Below are positions 52,281 to 60,840 of a DNA stretch of 64,000 bases, piece by piece. Below the pieces are notes generated by a model, which did not search any database, was not told where the DNA came from, and was given only the letters and a program-made list of their open reading frames with translations. Positions within the stretch are counted from its first letter, which is position 1, and each line of letters begins with the position of its first letter. Both the position numbers and the translations under genes were made by a program. Source of the DNA: an uncultured Parabacteroides sp. (GTDB lineage Bacteria > Bacteroidota > Bacteroidia > Bacteroidales > Tannerellaceae). The DNA is taken from the NCBI GenBank assembly GCA_910577325.1, contig CAJTMR010000003.1, forward strand, positions 124,001 through 188,000, given 5' to 3'.

Positions 52281-53736
52281 ACATCATTTCATAATATTGT
52301 ACTGGGTCATTCTTCTTTCCATACCGTTTCACCAAACCATATTCAATCAGACGATTCAGCCTCAGCAAAACCGTACGTCTCGCTTTGCCCGTATACGCTT
52401 CCAATTCCAAACGAGTCACCCTGACCTTACTACCCATATAGATCAAAATAGTCCTCTCCAAATCATCAAGAGAATTCCACATGTCCGTACTTACATTTAC
52501 TTCTGCACGTGCAGATTGGCGCATAGTACGCATTACAATATTATTCTTCAGCACAAGTTTTACAAACTGTTCAGGTTCTGTGTATATGGGTTCATCTAAA
52601 AAAAGATCTTTCATATCCGAATAAATACGCTTTACTCCCTCATTTAACTCACGAACCCATCCAAAATCGGTCAGCACACGGGCTATTCGAGGATTTCTTG
52701 AATAACGTGTAACTTGTATATTGCTGACTGTTACAATATTGGGCAATCTGCCAGGACTCAATATTTCCAATCTATCATCATACATCGTCACCTTTATGTA
52801 ACTCCCGCTCATACCATATTCCCGATGCGTAACAGCATTGACAATCCCCTCAAGCCACGCGAACTCCGGATATTCAGGAACTATCTGGAATTTACCGGAT
52901 CGTTGGTCCAAAGCCGTAAACTCCCTCAGCTGCGAGCCTATGAATCTTTTGGCTTCATCTATAATCTTAACAATTGAACATTCAATATTGACATCCCTAA
53001 TGATATTTATATTTGTCCCTACTTGGGCGAAATTACCCTCATAACGGACAAAACGGATTCTGCAATTAGGATAGAACTGTTGGACATTTTGAGCAAACAA
53101 AAGGACAGCCGCATTCGTCAAATATTCTCTTCCTCCCATCTTTTTTAGAAAACCACGGGCACGCAACACTTGCTCCGTCGACAGATGAGAGGCTTTAATA
53201 TACCGTTTGTATTCCATGATACTATCGTTATCCAAATCAGACAACGATGCATCCATATTACATTCATCCTCATAATGGCGGGTGCTTTTGCTATACTCAA
53301 GATTCCGCAAATCGACGCCTTTCAGTTCTTTCGTCTTATCACCGATCCTCAGATAAGTCGAATCGTTTACCGTCCGTATGATTTGATCGATACTTGCATG
53401 AATATGTAAAAGTAAAATCCGGTCTTGCTCTCCCTTTTTATTAATGACATCCAAAAATTCATCATCATAGGCCGGCATCGGCTTACAACAATCTTTAGGT
53501 GCATTCAAAAAATTATTGATTTTTTCTACGCCACAACTATTTATGCCTTCTATTGCTTTAGTTTTATCACTGATACCTATAACAACAGTCCCACCCTCCG
53601 CATTCGCAAATGCAGAGATCAAATCTGCAATATCAGCTACTTTTATTTTTGCGGACTTCCTGTCAAAATGTTTATTTTCATCTTGAGAAGTCAAATAGTC
53701 CAAGGTCAGTATCGGATTTATTTCGGATCGTATCAT
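52273..53736 (-). CDS. Schlafen/AlbA_2-domain ATP-binding protein
   Basis: 487 residues. N-terminal AlbA_2 (Schlafen AAA_4) domain: ENKHFDRKSAKIKVADIADLISAFANAEGGTVVIGISDKT at about 20-58, then RILLLHI ... DSTYLRIGDKTKEL. A central HATPase_c_4 part follows (about 270-400) with EGIVNAVTHREYGMSGSYIKVTMYDDRLEILSPGRLP. C-terminal winged helix at about 420-487 (LERTILIYMGSKVRVTRLELEAYTGKARRTVLLRLNRLIEYGLV). Such proteins are known as regulators and as parts of defence islands; the AlbA_2 domain may act on nucleic acid. It is flanked by direct repeats of the next gene's 3' end, so it is likely acquired. Confidence 0.85.
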   Translation of the reverse strand: MIRSEINPILTLDYLTSQDENKHFDRKSAKIKVADIADLISAFANAEGGTVVIGISDKTKAIEGINSCGVEKINNFLNAPKDCCKPMPAYDDEFLDVINKKGEQDRILLLHIHASIDQIIRTVNDSTYLRIGDKTKELKGVDLRNLEYSKSTRHYEDECNMDASLSDLDNDSIMEYKRYIKASHLSTEQVLRARGFLKKMGGREYLTNAAVLLFAQNVQQFYPNCRIRFVRYEGNFAQVGTNINIIRDVNIECSIVKIIDEAKRFIGSQLREFTALDQRSGKFQIVPEYPEFAWLEGIVNAVTHREYGMSGSYIKVTMYDDRLEILSPGRLPNIVTVSNIQVTRYSRNPRIARVLTDFGWVRELNEGVKRIYSDMKDLFLDEPIYTEPEQFVKLVLKNNIVMRTMRQSARAEVNVSTDMWNSLDDLERTILIYMGSKVRVTRLELEAYTGKARRTVLLRLNRLIEYGLVKRYGKKNDPVQYYEMMLQ

Positions 53737-53760
53737 ACCAATAAATTGAAATTCATACTA

Positions 53761-54519
53761 TCAAACCCGCCCCTTCAAATATTTAGCCGTATAAAAACGG
53801 ACAGCGAACCACCCGTGAAGCAAAACCGTAACAAAAGTACCATAATATTTGCACATAATTGCATATCTCTCCCGCAAGGACGCTTTTCTTTGCGTCGTGC
53901 TCGTCCCACCGTCCAAAAAGTCGGACAGGATGAGATGCGTGTTGCAAAACGAACGGGCCTGTTTCATGCAACGGATACACCAATCGAAATCGGCCGAATA
54001 ACGATACTGCAAATCATATAACGGGGCAACCGCACGTTTTGGAATGAAGGACTGGTGGCAAACCAACATCCCCATCCTGAAACTCTTCCACGAAAGTTTT
54101 TTAGGAGCCTTTAGGCGACGCAACCCTAACGAGCGTCCCGCCTCATCGACGATATTCGTCTCGCCATAGATAATATCCGGCAAAGCCTTCCTCCTCTGAA
54201 GTTTGGAAACGACCGACTGGACCGTATCGGACGAACAAAGAGAATCGCCGGCATTGATAAACCAGACATAATCTCCCGTCGCCTTTTGAAGCCCCTTGTT
54301 CATGGCATCGTATATCCCTTTATCCGGTTCGCTCACCCAATAAGCAAGCCCCGATTCATACCGTCTGATGATATCCACCGTCCCGTCTGTCGAACCACCG
54401 TCTATCACGATATATTCAATATTCGGATAGGACTGGCTCAGCACGTTCAACAACGTCTGCTCTACCAGACGCACGGCGTTATAGGTAATCGTTATGATTG
54501 AAAATGTAGGTTGTAACAT
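53761..54519 (-). CDS. Family 2 glycosyltransferase (WcaA-like)
   Basis: 252 residues from the ATG at 54519 (MLQPTFSIITITYNA), which has AAAGGA seven nt ahead; the frame extends to 54543. GT-A motifs: VIDGGSTDGTVDII, YWVSEPDKGIYDAMNKGL (donor and acceptor loop), VWFINAGDSL (DXD-type position), then FMVCHQSFIPKR-type LVCHQSFIPKR. It adds a sugar in glycan assembly. Its last ~48 codons recur at 52064-52212 and the last few bases at 50303-50325. The AAA ATPase gene upstream ends 27 nt before this start. Confidence 0.9.
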   Translation of the reverse strand: MLQPTFSIITITYNAVRLVEQTLLNVLSQSYPNIEYIVIDGGSTDGTVDIIRRYESGLAYWVSEPDKGIYDAMNKGLQKATGDYVWFINAGDSLCSSDTVQSVVSKLQRRKALPDIIYGETNIVDEAGRSLGLRRLKAPKKLSWKSFRMGMLVCHQSFIPKRAVAPLYDLQYRYSADFDWCIRCMKQARSFCNTHLILSDFLDGGTSTTQRKASLRERYAIMCKYYGTFVTVLLHGWFAVRFYTAKYLKGRV

Positions 54520-54546
54520 CAAATATCCTTTATTTCTTGTCATTTA

Positions 54547-55674
54547 TCATACTCCTTCCGTAAACTCGTCCAACTGCAACAACTGTATAAAGGCATCATG
54601 CTTAGACTGCCCGATCTTATAATCGCTCGCATTCTTCACGACGACAGTCCCGGCTTTTCGTGTAACGATCTTCCAATTCCGATACGGGATATTATTGATT
54701 ATATAAGGATGATGGCTGGTAATAATGAATTGCACATTCCGTTCGGAAGCTACCAGATCTTCCGTCAACTCATCCATACAATTCACGCCCAAACTGTTTT
54801 CAAACTCATCAATCAAAATAACTGCGCCATCCTCGCAAAGATACAACTCTGCTATTTGCAACAGACTTTTCAACATGCCCGAAGAAATCATCGGTTGTAA
54901 AATCCAATCTTTTACTCCTTTTTCTTTCAATTGAATTACAGGATAGTCACCATTGGCATCTGAAGAAATGCCGGGAACCACCTCTACTTTTATCTGTTCA
55001 ACTTGAGGGAATATACGAATAAAATGATTTTGTATTTTTTGGAACTCTTTTTTATCCACATAATATAGCAAACAAAGTTTTACATCCGTTCGCAAACCGG
55101 ATTGACGGATAACCTCTACAGAAATAAAATCCGATAACACACTATCCAAAAAAGATTTATTCAAAAAAGCCAAAGACAAAATCTCGGCATTAAAAGTCAA
55201 GTCTCCAATTTTAAAAAATCCATTAAACGCAGGAGAAATATCAGGTTCTTCCTTCAACAGCGCAACCACACTCTGCTCCGAAGGCAACTTGACAATCTGA
55301 TTCCCATTAAAAAGAATCGTCTCCGGAGAACGGTCTATCAACAAATTATCCCCTTTCCACAACTTTTCTTGCAAAAACGCATACTTATCCTTTTTCTCTG
55401 AAACGATTTCATCCAACTGAATTTCATTCCGGCTTCCGAACTCTCCACTCCAAATATACTCTTCACCATCGATCGTGTCAAAGGCGACATTCCATTTCAG
55501 GCCATTGAAAGACTCTCCTTTTGCGATCCTCTTCAATTTTTTGATTGCATTCAATATTTGCGTTTTCCCCACACCAGAGGCTCCTACCAACAAAGTCAGT
55601 TTGTCATTAAAACTCAATGATTCAAAATGCCAGTTCCGAGATTTATCTTCAAAGCTTAAAGTCTTTATCCGCAT
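54547..55674 (-). CDS. Stand-alone AAA (ABC/SMC-like) ATPase
   Basis: 375 residues. Walker A LVGASGVGKTQILNAI at about 29-44; an insertion rich in lysine and glutamate in the middle; a signature-like stretch QPMISSGMLKSLLQIAELYL; Walker B GAVILIDEFENSLGVN at about 283-298; and QFIITSHHPYIINNIP as H-loop. This is an AAA_15/AAA_21-like ATPase without a nuclease partner next to it. It lies between two glycosyltransferase genes, 3 nt to 27 nt from the downstream one. A defence or regulatory role is a guess from its family. Confidence 0.8.
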   Translation of the reverse strand: MRIKTLSFEDKSRNWHFESLSFNDKLTLLVGASGVGKTQILNAIKKLKRIAKGESFNGLKWNVAFDTIDGEEYIWSGEFGSRNEIQLDEIVSEKKDKYAFLQEKLWKGDNLLIDRSPETILFNGNQIVKLPSEQSVVALLKEEPDISPAFNGFFKIGDLTFNAEILSLAFLNKSFLDSVLSDFISVEVIRQSGLRTDVKLCLLYYVDKKEFQKIQNHFIRIFPQVEQIKVEVVPGISSDANGDYPVIQLKEKGVKDWILQPMISSGMLKSLLQIAELYLCEDGAVILIDEFENSLGVNCMDELTEDLVASERNVQFIITSHHPYIINNIPYRNWKIVTRKAGTVVVKNASDYKIGQSKHDAFIQLLQLDEFTEGV

Positions 55675-56377
55675 ATCCGTTATTGTTTTATTGTCCTACA
55701 CCACCATATTCCTCCCCAGCCACATCGTCACACGTGAAAGGCGGGATTTCTGTTTTATGAGCAAAGATAACAAAGATATTCGGTCTTCGTATGAAAGACA
55801 GAGAGATAAATCGCTTATGGTCTTCACGATCTGGCGATGAAAACAGACGAGGTCTGATCCATGCAGCAGACTGTTCGTATCCTCTTCCCACATCTCTAAG
55901 AATCTTACCCCCCTACCCGCACCGTAAGCCTCCGATAAAATGAACAAGAGCCATGTCCCCCAGAACACAGCTCTTACCCGCTGTTGATTTATCCTCCACT
56001 ACCTATACTCCCTTATCTTTTCAAATCTATAGCACACTGTTTGAACAAACAGCATTCACGTAGCCATTCAAACAACCAACATATTCAACCAACCATGTCT
56101 TATTCATGCCCCGCTTTTATATAAATACATCTATTAGGCAAAATAATTCACCTTGTTTCATCGTCACTTATTTTTCCTGTTGTTCTTTTGCTCTTATTAT
56201 ATTCATATTAAGTCTTCGAAAGTCATTTTCGTCTTTCCTTTGATTGGCCTTCGTACCACCTGTTATTACGATTTTTCCGCCAAGCGGTCCAACACCATAA
56301 ACACGAAGATGTTAACTCTTAAACTCAAATTCCCGATATTCCCCCTTTACCTTATCATAAGGTTCTCTTTCTTCAAC
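55675..56377. other. 700-bp gap with a possible gene remnant
   Basis: No complete gene recognised. On the minus strand 55696-55968 is open for 90 codons, and its end (LSYEDRISLLSLLIKQKSRLSRVTMWLGRN) reads like the C-terminus of a real protein. The frame has only a GTG start and a stop not far upstream, so it may be the tail of a deleted glycan gene. The plus-strand frame at 56153-56383 is A/T-driven and not convincing. Confidence 0.35.
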
Positions 56378-57601
56378 CTATAAACCGGATTTTTCCTGTA
56401 ACAATCTTTCGTACAATCCAATATACTGTTTCGCGACCACCTCCTCCGTATAACTCTCCCGCACTTTCTTCACACAAGCATCCGAAAGAGCTTGCCTATC
56501 CTCATGCTCCAAAATCCACCGGATACCGTTGGCAAGATCGTTGGCATCCTTATAATTGGCTAAATATCCGTTTATTTTATGATCAATAATATCAGTCTGT
56601 CCACTATTATTAAAACTAACAGCAGGACAGCCACATGCCATCGCTTCTATAATCGTCTGCCCAAACGTTTCATAAAAAGAAGAGACAACCGTAACATCTG
56701 CTGCCGAATACAACTCTGCAATTTGATTATTATCACTTAACAGACTCAAAGACAAATAAGGAATAGACAAATGCTCAAAAAAAAGTTTATCGCCTTTGAT
56801 TGCTCCGAACAATACTAACAAAACATCATTTCGATCACAAGACAAAATATTTAAAGCATCTTTTAGAAAGTCAAAACCTTTAATTGGATCATCTAACCGA
56901 GCTGCTCCCATTAATACAATTTTCTTATCCAAAGGGAAAGAAAACTTCTTACGCATTTCTATTTTCTCTTTTTTAAAGAAGACAGATACATCAATCACAT
57001 TAGGTATAACTGCTACTTCCAAATCCTTAGTTAAAGAACTTTTCTTTGCTTGTTCAGCTAACCAAGAACTCACAGCGACTAATTGAATACCAGATGTTTT
57101 AAGAAAGCCTTTCCTCTTCCAAATAGAATACGACAAATCATGCCGATTATTTGATTTTAAGAAAGGGCACTTTCCACATTCATTATAAAAACGTTCACAC
57201 CCCCAAGCATGATGACAAATACCTGTACAAGGCCACATATCATGCATAGTCCACACGATAGGCTTATTCAGTTTCACCAATGCTTCTATATCCTTTAATG
57301 AAAGAAAACCCTGATTAATCCAATGAAGATGAACAATATCAGCATCTCTTACCGGAGGATACCCGGACAAATCCGTTCCGGTATTGGCGATTGAAACCGC
57401 AAACAGATTCTTACGGTTTAAATGGTTACATAAAAAAATAATCAACCGCTCCCAATAGAATCGGAAACGGTTCAACCAAGTACCTTTCCTGACAAGTTTA
57501 TCAACCTGTATTCCGGATTGTTTCAATGCCTTGCCCAAACGCCCGGCGGCTACGGCTGCTCCTCCGGTACGTTCGGAAGTGTTTATGATAACGACTTTCA
57601 T
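56378..57601 (-). CDS. Family 4 glycosyltransferase
   Basis: 407 residues from the ATG at 57601 (MKVVIINTSERTGGAAVAAGRL); the frame extends seven codons upstream. GT-B fold: HLHWINQGFLSLKDIEAL and IVWTMHDMWPCTGICHHAWGCERF in the acceptor half, and the GT4 donor motif FYETFGQTIIEAMACGCPAVSFNNSG at about 310-336. The cysteines around CERFYNECGKCPFL are typical of a subgroup of Bacteroidetes GT4 enzymes. Part of the minus-strand glycan operon; the DUF4435 gene ends 38 nt upstream of it. Confidence 0.92.
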   Translation of the reverse strand: MKVVIINTSERTGGAAVAAGRLGKALKQSGIQVDKLVRKGTWLNRFRFYWERLIIFLCNHLNRKNLFAVSIANTGTDLSGYPPVRDADIVHLHWINQGFLSLKDIEALVKLNKPIVWTMHDMWPCTGICHHAWGCERFYNECGKCPFLKSNNRHDLSYSIWKRKGFLKTSGIQLVAVSSWLAEQAKKSSLTKDLEVAVIPNVIDVSVFFKKEKIEMRKKFSFPLDKKIVLMGAARLDDPIKGFDFLKDALNILSCDRNDVLLVLFGAIKGDKLFFEHLSIPYLSLSLLSDNNQIAELYSAADVTVVSSFYETFGQTIIEAMACGCPAVSFNNSGQTDIIDHKINGYLANYKDANDLANGIRWILEHEDRQALSDACVKKVRESYTEEVVAKQYIGLYERLLQEKSGL

Positions 57602-57639
57602 TCTCCAAACTTTACATTCCAATACTCATTTTTTCTATG

Positions 57640-58569
57640 TCAAAAAACTTGATTTATATCATTCTCTATCTTATCCATTTCAAGATAACCGAAAGATAAA
57701 TGATCTAACAACGTCTTTTTAAAAGATACATGTTTTTGATAAATTGAAGCATGTTGTGACTTGGGCAACTTACCTTTCTCCTGTTTTATATGCAGATTAA
57801 CTATTTCTTCTCCCAAAGAAGATAACACAGAATACAAATTATGCCCCCGTATATAAAGATAGGCTGTTTCCTTGTTCAGACCAAGAGGTTCATACCGCTT
57901 AGCCTCATTTTTCCAAGAGAAATTAGGTAATAATGATACTAAACGAGCCAAATCTATATCGACTTTCTGTTGCAACAGCGATAGCAGCACTCGGCCATTA
58001 TTTACCACAGACCGGTTCATTTTTGGAGGTAAATCCAAAACCCGAACAAAATCTTCTTTTGTGTAAGCATTATTACGCGTCCGAATACAATATAACAAAC
58101 TGATAAATAATGGATAAACAATCAATGCATATTGCTTTAGGAATTTCGAAAATGAAAACAAATTTCCTACATTTGAATCCTGACAAGACATACATAGCAC
58201 CTGTTCCATATTCTGCCCACAACAATAATGATTTTCAAAAGAATATGTATATGTCTGCAATATATAATGGGCTATATCTATTCCTGCTTCTTGCAACAAA
58301 TAACGAAAGTCACTATCTATTGCAATCAAAAACTGTTTGTCCAAAAAATCCTTATATTTGAGACACTGGGTACATCCGCTTCCCGTCGAACGAGAGCCAA
58401 ATACCCAATAGAAAGAGTCATCCGGCTTAAATTGCTTCAACACCCTTATCCAAAAAGGTTCGTCATTCTTATCTTCCAAATAAATCACCGCCTTTTTACT
58501 GGACAAAGCGAGAGATGCCTTATAGCGTTTAGCCTCCAGTTGACGATATGCATATTCACCAACAGTCAT
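57640..58569 (-). CDS. DUF4435 (Toprim, AriB-like) protein of a PARIS-like pair
   Basis: 309 residues. The DUF4435 Toprim pattern is visible: the conserved glutamate in AVIYLEDKNDEPFW at about 28-41, then FLIAIDSDFRYLL (DxD) at about 80-92, and YTYSFENHYC. In PARIS the DUF4435 protein AriB is the nuclease-like effector held by the AriA ATPase and released by phage anti-restriction proteins, where it cuts host tRNA. The ATPase gene ends 3 nt before this start. It is embedded in a glycosyltransferase operon. Assignment to PARIS is by domain pairing; the ATPase is shorter than classical AriA. Confidence 0.75.
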   Translation of the reverse strand: MTVGEYAYRQLEAKRYKASLALSSKKAVIYLEDKNDEPFWIRVLKQFKPDDSFYWVFGSRSTGSGCTQCLKYKDFLDKQFLIAIDSDFRYLLQEAGIDIAHYILQTYTYSFENHYCCGQNMEQVLCMSCQDSNVGNLFSFSKFLKQYALIVYPLFISLLYCIRTRNNAYTKEDFVRVLDLPPKMNRSVVNNGRVLLSLLQQKVDIDLARLVSLLPNFSWKNEAKRYEPLGLNKETAYLYIRGHNLYSVLSSLGEEIVNLHIKQEKGKLPKSQHASIYQKHVSFKKTLLDHLSFGYLEMDKIENDINQVF

Positions 58570-58572
58570 ACT

Positions 58573-59370
58573 TCATTTCAAAATTTCTTCCATGAATACC
58601 AACTTATCTCCCCAGCCATCTGCAAAAATATTTGGAGAATGGGTAGTCAGCAATATTTGACAATTCGGATTGATTTCCAATAAATACTCTATCAATTTGT
58701 CTTGCCAAGCCATATGCAAAGAAATTTCCGGTTCGTCCAACAATAAAATAGCCGGTTTTTGTTTCATGAGAAAAACCGTGAAAAGAAGAATCAACATTTG
58801 CTTCTCTCCGGAAGATAATTGATCGATAGTCAATAATACTCCTTTTTTATTAAAGACAATCTCATTTTGCTTGATTTCAATCTTCTTCCCAGTAATTGAA
58901 AATAAATTATCAATCAACGCAAAAAGCGATTTTATACGGGATTGACTTACACCGGCATGATTTGAAACGATATCCAAACGATAATCCGTAAAAGAATACA
59001 TTCCTTTTTGACGTTGATAAAGCAAGGCATCCAATTGCTGAGTCAATTGCGATTGGGCATTCTTCTTAGCAGACGGAATATCAAACGTATTGACATAACA
59101 AGTTTTGAGCGGGAGAATATCTTTAGTACGCTTTATCACACTTCCATCGAACGTGGCAGTTCCTTTATCAAACTCCACTTCTACCGTATGTGCCACCTCT
59201 TTCAACTCCTTTGTTCCTCCCATCAACAAAAAACGAAGTGCATTCAGCAAAGTACTCTTCCCTGAACCGTTGTCACCCACTAATATATTTATCTTCGGGT
59301 CAATATCCATCCAATGAATATTTGCCGCACCTTTCCAAATACCGCCTATGTGTATATTTTTAATCGTCAT
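58573..59370 (-). CDS. ABC-type AAA ATPase, AriA-like
   Basis: 265 residues. Walker A LVGDNGSGKSTLLNAL at about 31-46; ABC signature LSSGEKQMLILLFTVF at about 180; Walker B KPAILLLDEPEISLHMAWQDKL at about 203-224; H-loop QILLTTHSPNIFADGWGD. It has all motifs of an RecF/ABC-like ATPase with only a small insertion, so it is a compact form compared with the larger AriA proteins. Cotranscribed with the DUF4435 gene. Confidence 0.85.
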   Translation of the reverse strand: MTIKNIHIGGIWKGAANIHWMDIDPKINILVGDNGSGKSTLLNALRFLLMGGTKELKEVAHTVEVEFDKGTATFDGSVIKRTKDILPLKTCYVNTFDIPSAKKNAQSQLTQQLDALLYQRQKGMYSFTDYRLDIVSNHAGVSQSRIKSLFALIDNLFSITGKKIEIKQNEIVFNKKGVLLTIDQLSSGEKQMLILLFTVFLMKQKPAILLLDEPEISLHMAWQDKLIEYLLEINPNCQILLTTHSPNIFADGWGDKLVFMEEILK

Positions 59371-59561
59371 TTAACTTTTTGATATATATTCACTTTTGCA
59401 AATGAAACCATTGTTCCGCATTCTGCCTAACGATAAGGCATTTTTCAATACATGAACTCAGCAATCACCAAATCCTCCCTGTTTTAACTATAGCAACACA
59501 TGGGTTAAAATTGCTACCCTATACTTTAACCCTTGTTAGCTACAGCCTATGTTTTCACCAA

Positions 59562-60458
59562 TCAATACATCTCCAAAATATATCGCAGTAATCTCTTATA
59601 TGAAAAAAAGTTATTCTTAACAACTTCCCTATTAATTCGCTTATTATCCATTACCCAACCAGGATGTTTCAATGGAATCGTCATTTTATGGGCAGGGACA
59701 TACAATTTACTTGAGGCTTTCGAAGTATGGGTTGCGTTCACATTATTCAACCCAATATTGGAGACCATATTCACAGCCGGATAAATCGATAACTGATGTT
59801 GTAATCTCAAAGTATAGTAATAAAACACCGCCCACGGATTAAGGCCATTCTTATGCGCCAAAGCATCAGAGATAAAAGAAGTGAAATAAATTTCTTCCCA
59901 CTTATTACAGAACAAAGAAGAACGCCTATCTTTATGTTCAGTCCAAAACGGAAAATCCACATCCACGTTCTTCCACACACGCCGCCAAGTAGCCCATCCC
60001 CAAATATGTGTAATGGAACAGAAATCATAACTTAAACCATCTTTGACAATTCCCGGTAGAAAACAATTTCCACCGATATGCCCGATTCGTTCATCATCTT
60101 TGTACTTAATCAACAACTCCTCGCAAAAAGGGAAAAAGGATAAATCAGGAAGACAATCATCTTCCAAAATAATACCATACTCTTCATTTTCAAAAAACCA
60201 AGAAATAGCTTCCGAAACAGCACGCTTACAACCTAAATTCTGATCTCGAAACAGGGTTTTCAGTTCACACGGCCAATCAATTTGGTTAATAATTGTCCGA
60301 GTTTGTGAACAAGCCTCTTGTTCACCAGCTTTATACTCTCTCGCCCCATCAGCAGCTACATATAGACGTGCAGGCTTGATTTCACGAATACGATTAAAAA
60401 CGACTGATGCATTATCAGGACGATTAAAGATTAAAAACAAAATAGGAACAGAGAACAT
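59562..60458 (-). CDS. Nucleotide-sugar glycosyltransferase family protein
   Basis: 298 residues. The N-terminus VPILFLIFNRPDNASVVFNRIREIKPARLYVAADGAR, then LGCKRAVSEAISWFFENEEYGIILEDDCLPDLSFFPFCEELL (EDD as metal site) and WGWATWRRVWKNVD are characteristic of a GT-A family common in Bacteroidetes glycan loci. Likely adds a sugar in the cytoplasm. A 190-bp gap separates it from the ATPase gene downstream, and a GT2 remnant lies just upstream. Confidence 0.85.
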   Translation of the reverse strand: MFSVPILFLIFNRPDNASVVFNRIREIKPARLYVAADGAREYKAGEQEACSQTRTIINQIDWPCELKTLFRDQNLGCKRAVSEAISWFFENEEYGIILEDDCLPDLSFFPFCEELLIKYKDDERIGHIGGNCFLPGIVKDGLSYDFCSITHIWGWATWRRVWKNVDVDFPFWTEHKDRRSSLFCNKWEEIYFTSFISDALAHKNGLNPWAVFYYYTLRLQHQLSIYPAVNMVSNIGLNNVNATHTSKASSKLYVPAHKMTIPLKHPGWVMDNKRINREVVKNNFFSYKRLLRYILEMY

Positions 60459-60616
60459 TGTTTTTATTTTTTGTAATCTTTTGACAAATATCGGAAATAG
60501 TCACTACATGAAATTGGGAAATATACTACTCTCAAAAGTGCAAACAATAAATTGTTTACATTTGAAGTTTTTCCCAATACAGAAAAATCTTCATTTATAT
60601 ATGGATAACGCACGGA

Positions 60617-60776
60617 TTACTCTTGCAAAATATTATATATCCCATCGGTCGAACAACCGTCTTGAATAATCAATTCATGAATTGGATATATTTGATTTAT
60701 GATTGATTCGATTTGTTCTTTCAAAAATTTTTCGCCATTATAGGTACACATTACAATAGAGATTTTTTTCTCTCAT
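60617..60776 (-). pseudogene. GT2 glycosyltransferase remnant
   Basis: The minus strand reads KKISIVMCTYNGEKFLKEQI, then ESIINQIYPIHELIIQDGCS and TDGIYNILQE followed by a stop. This is the first ~50 residues of a family 2 glycosyltransferase and no more. The nearest ATG (complementary to 60774-60776) is out of frame by one base across a run of seven A, so even this piece needs a shift. 60459-60616 shows no recognisable continuation. Confidence 0.65.
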
Positions 60777-60840
60777 AACAGAAACAGAATACTTAATCAT
60801 TGCTATTAAGAACAATTACTATATAAGTATCATTTTTATG

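Noticed and set aside
56153..56383. 76-codon hydrophobic plus-strand ORF
   Set aside because: A/T-driven frame without start context, opposite to the operon.
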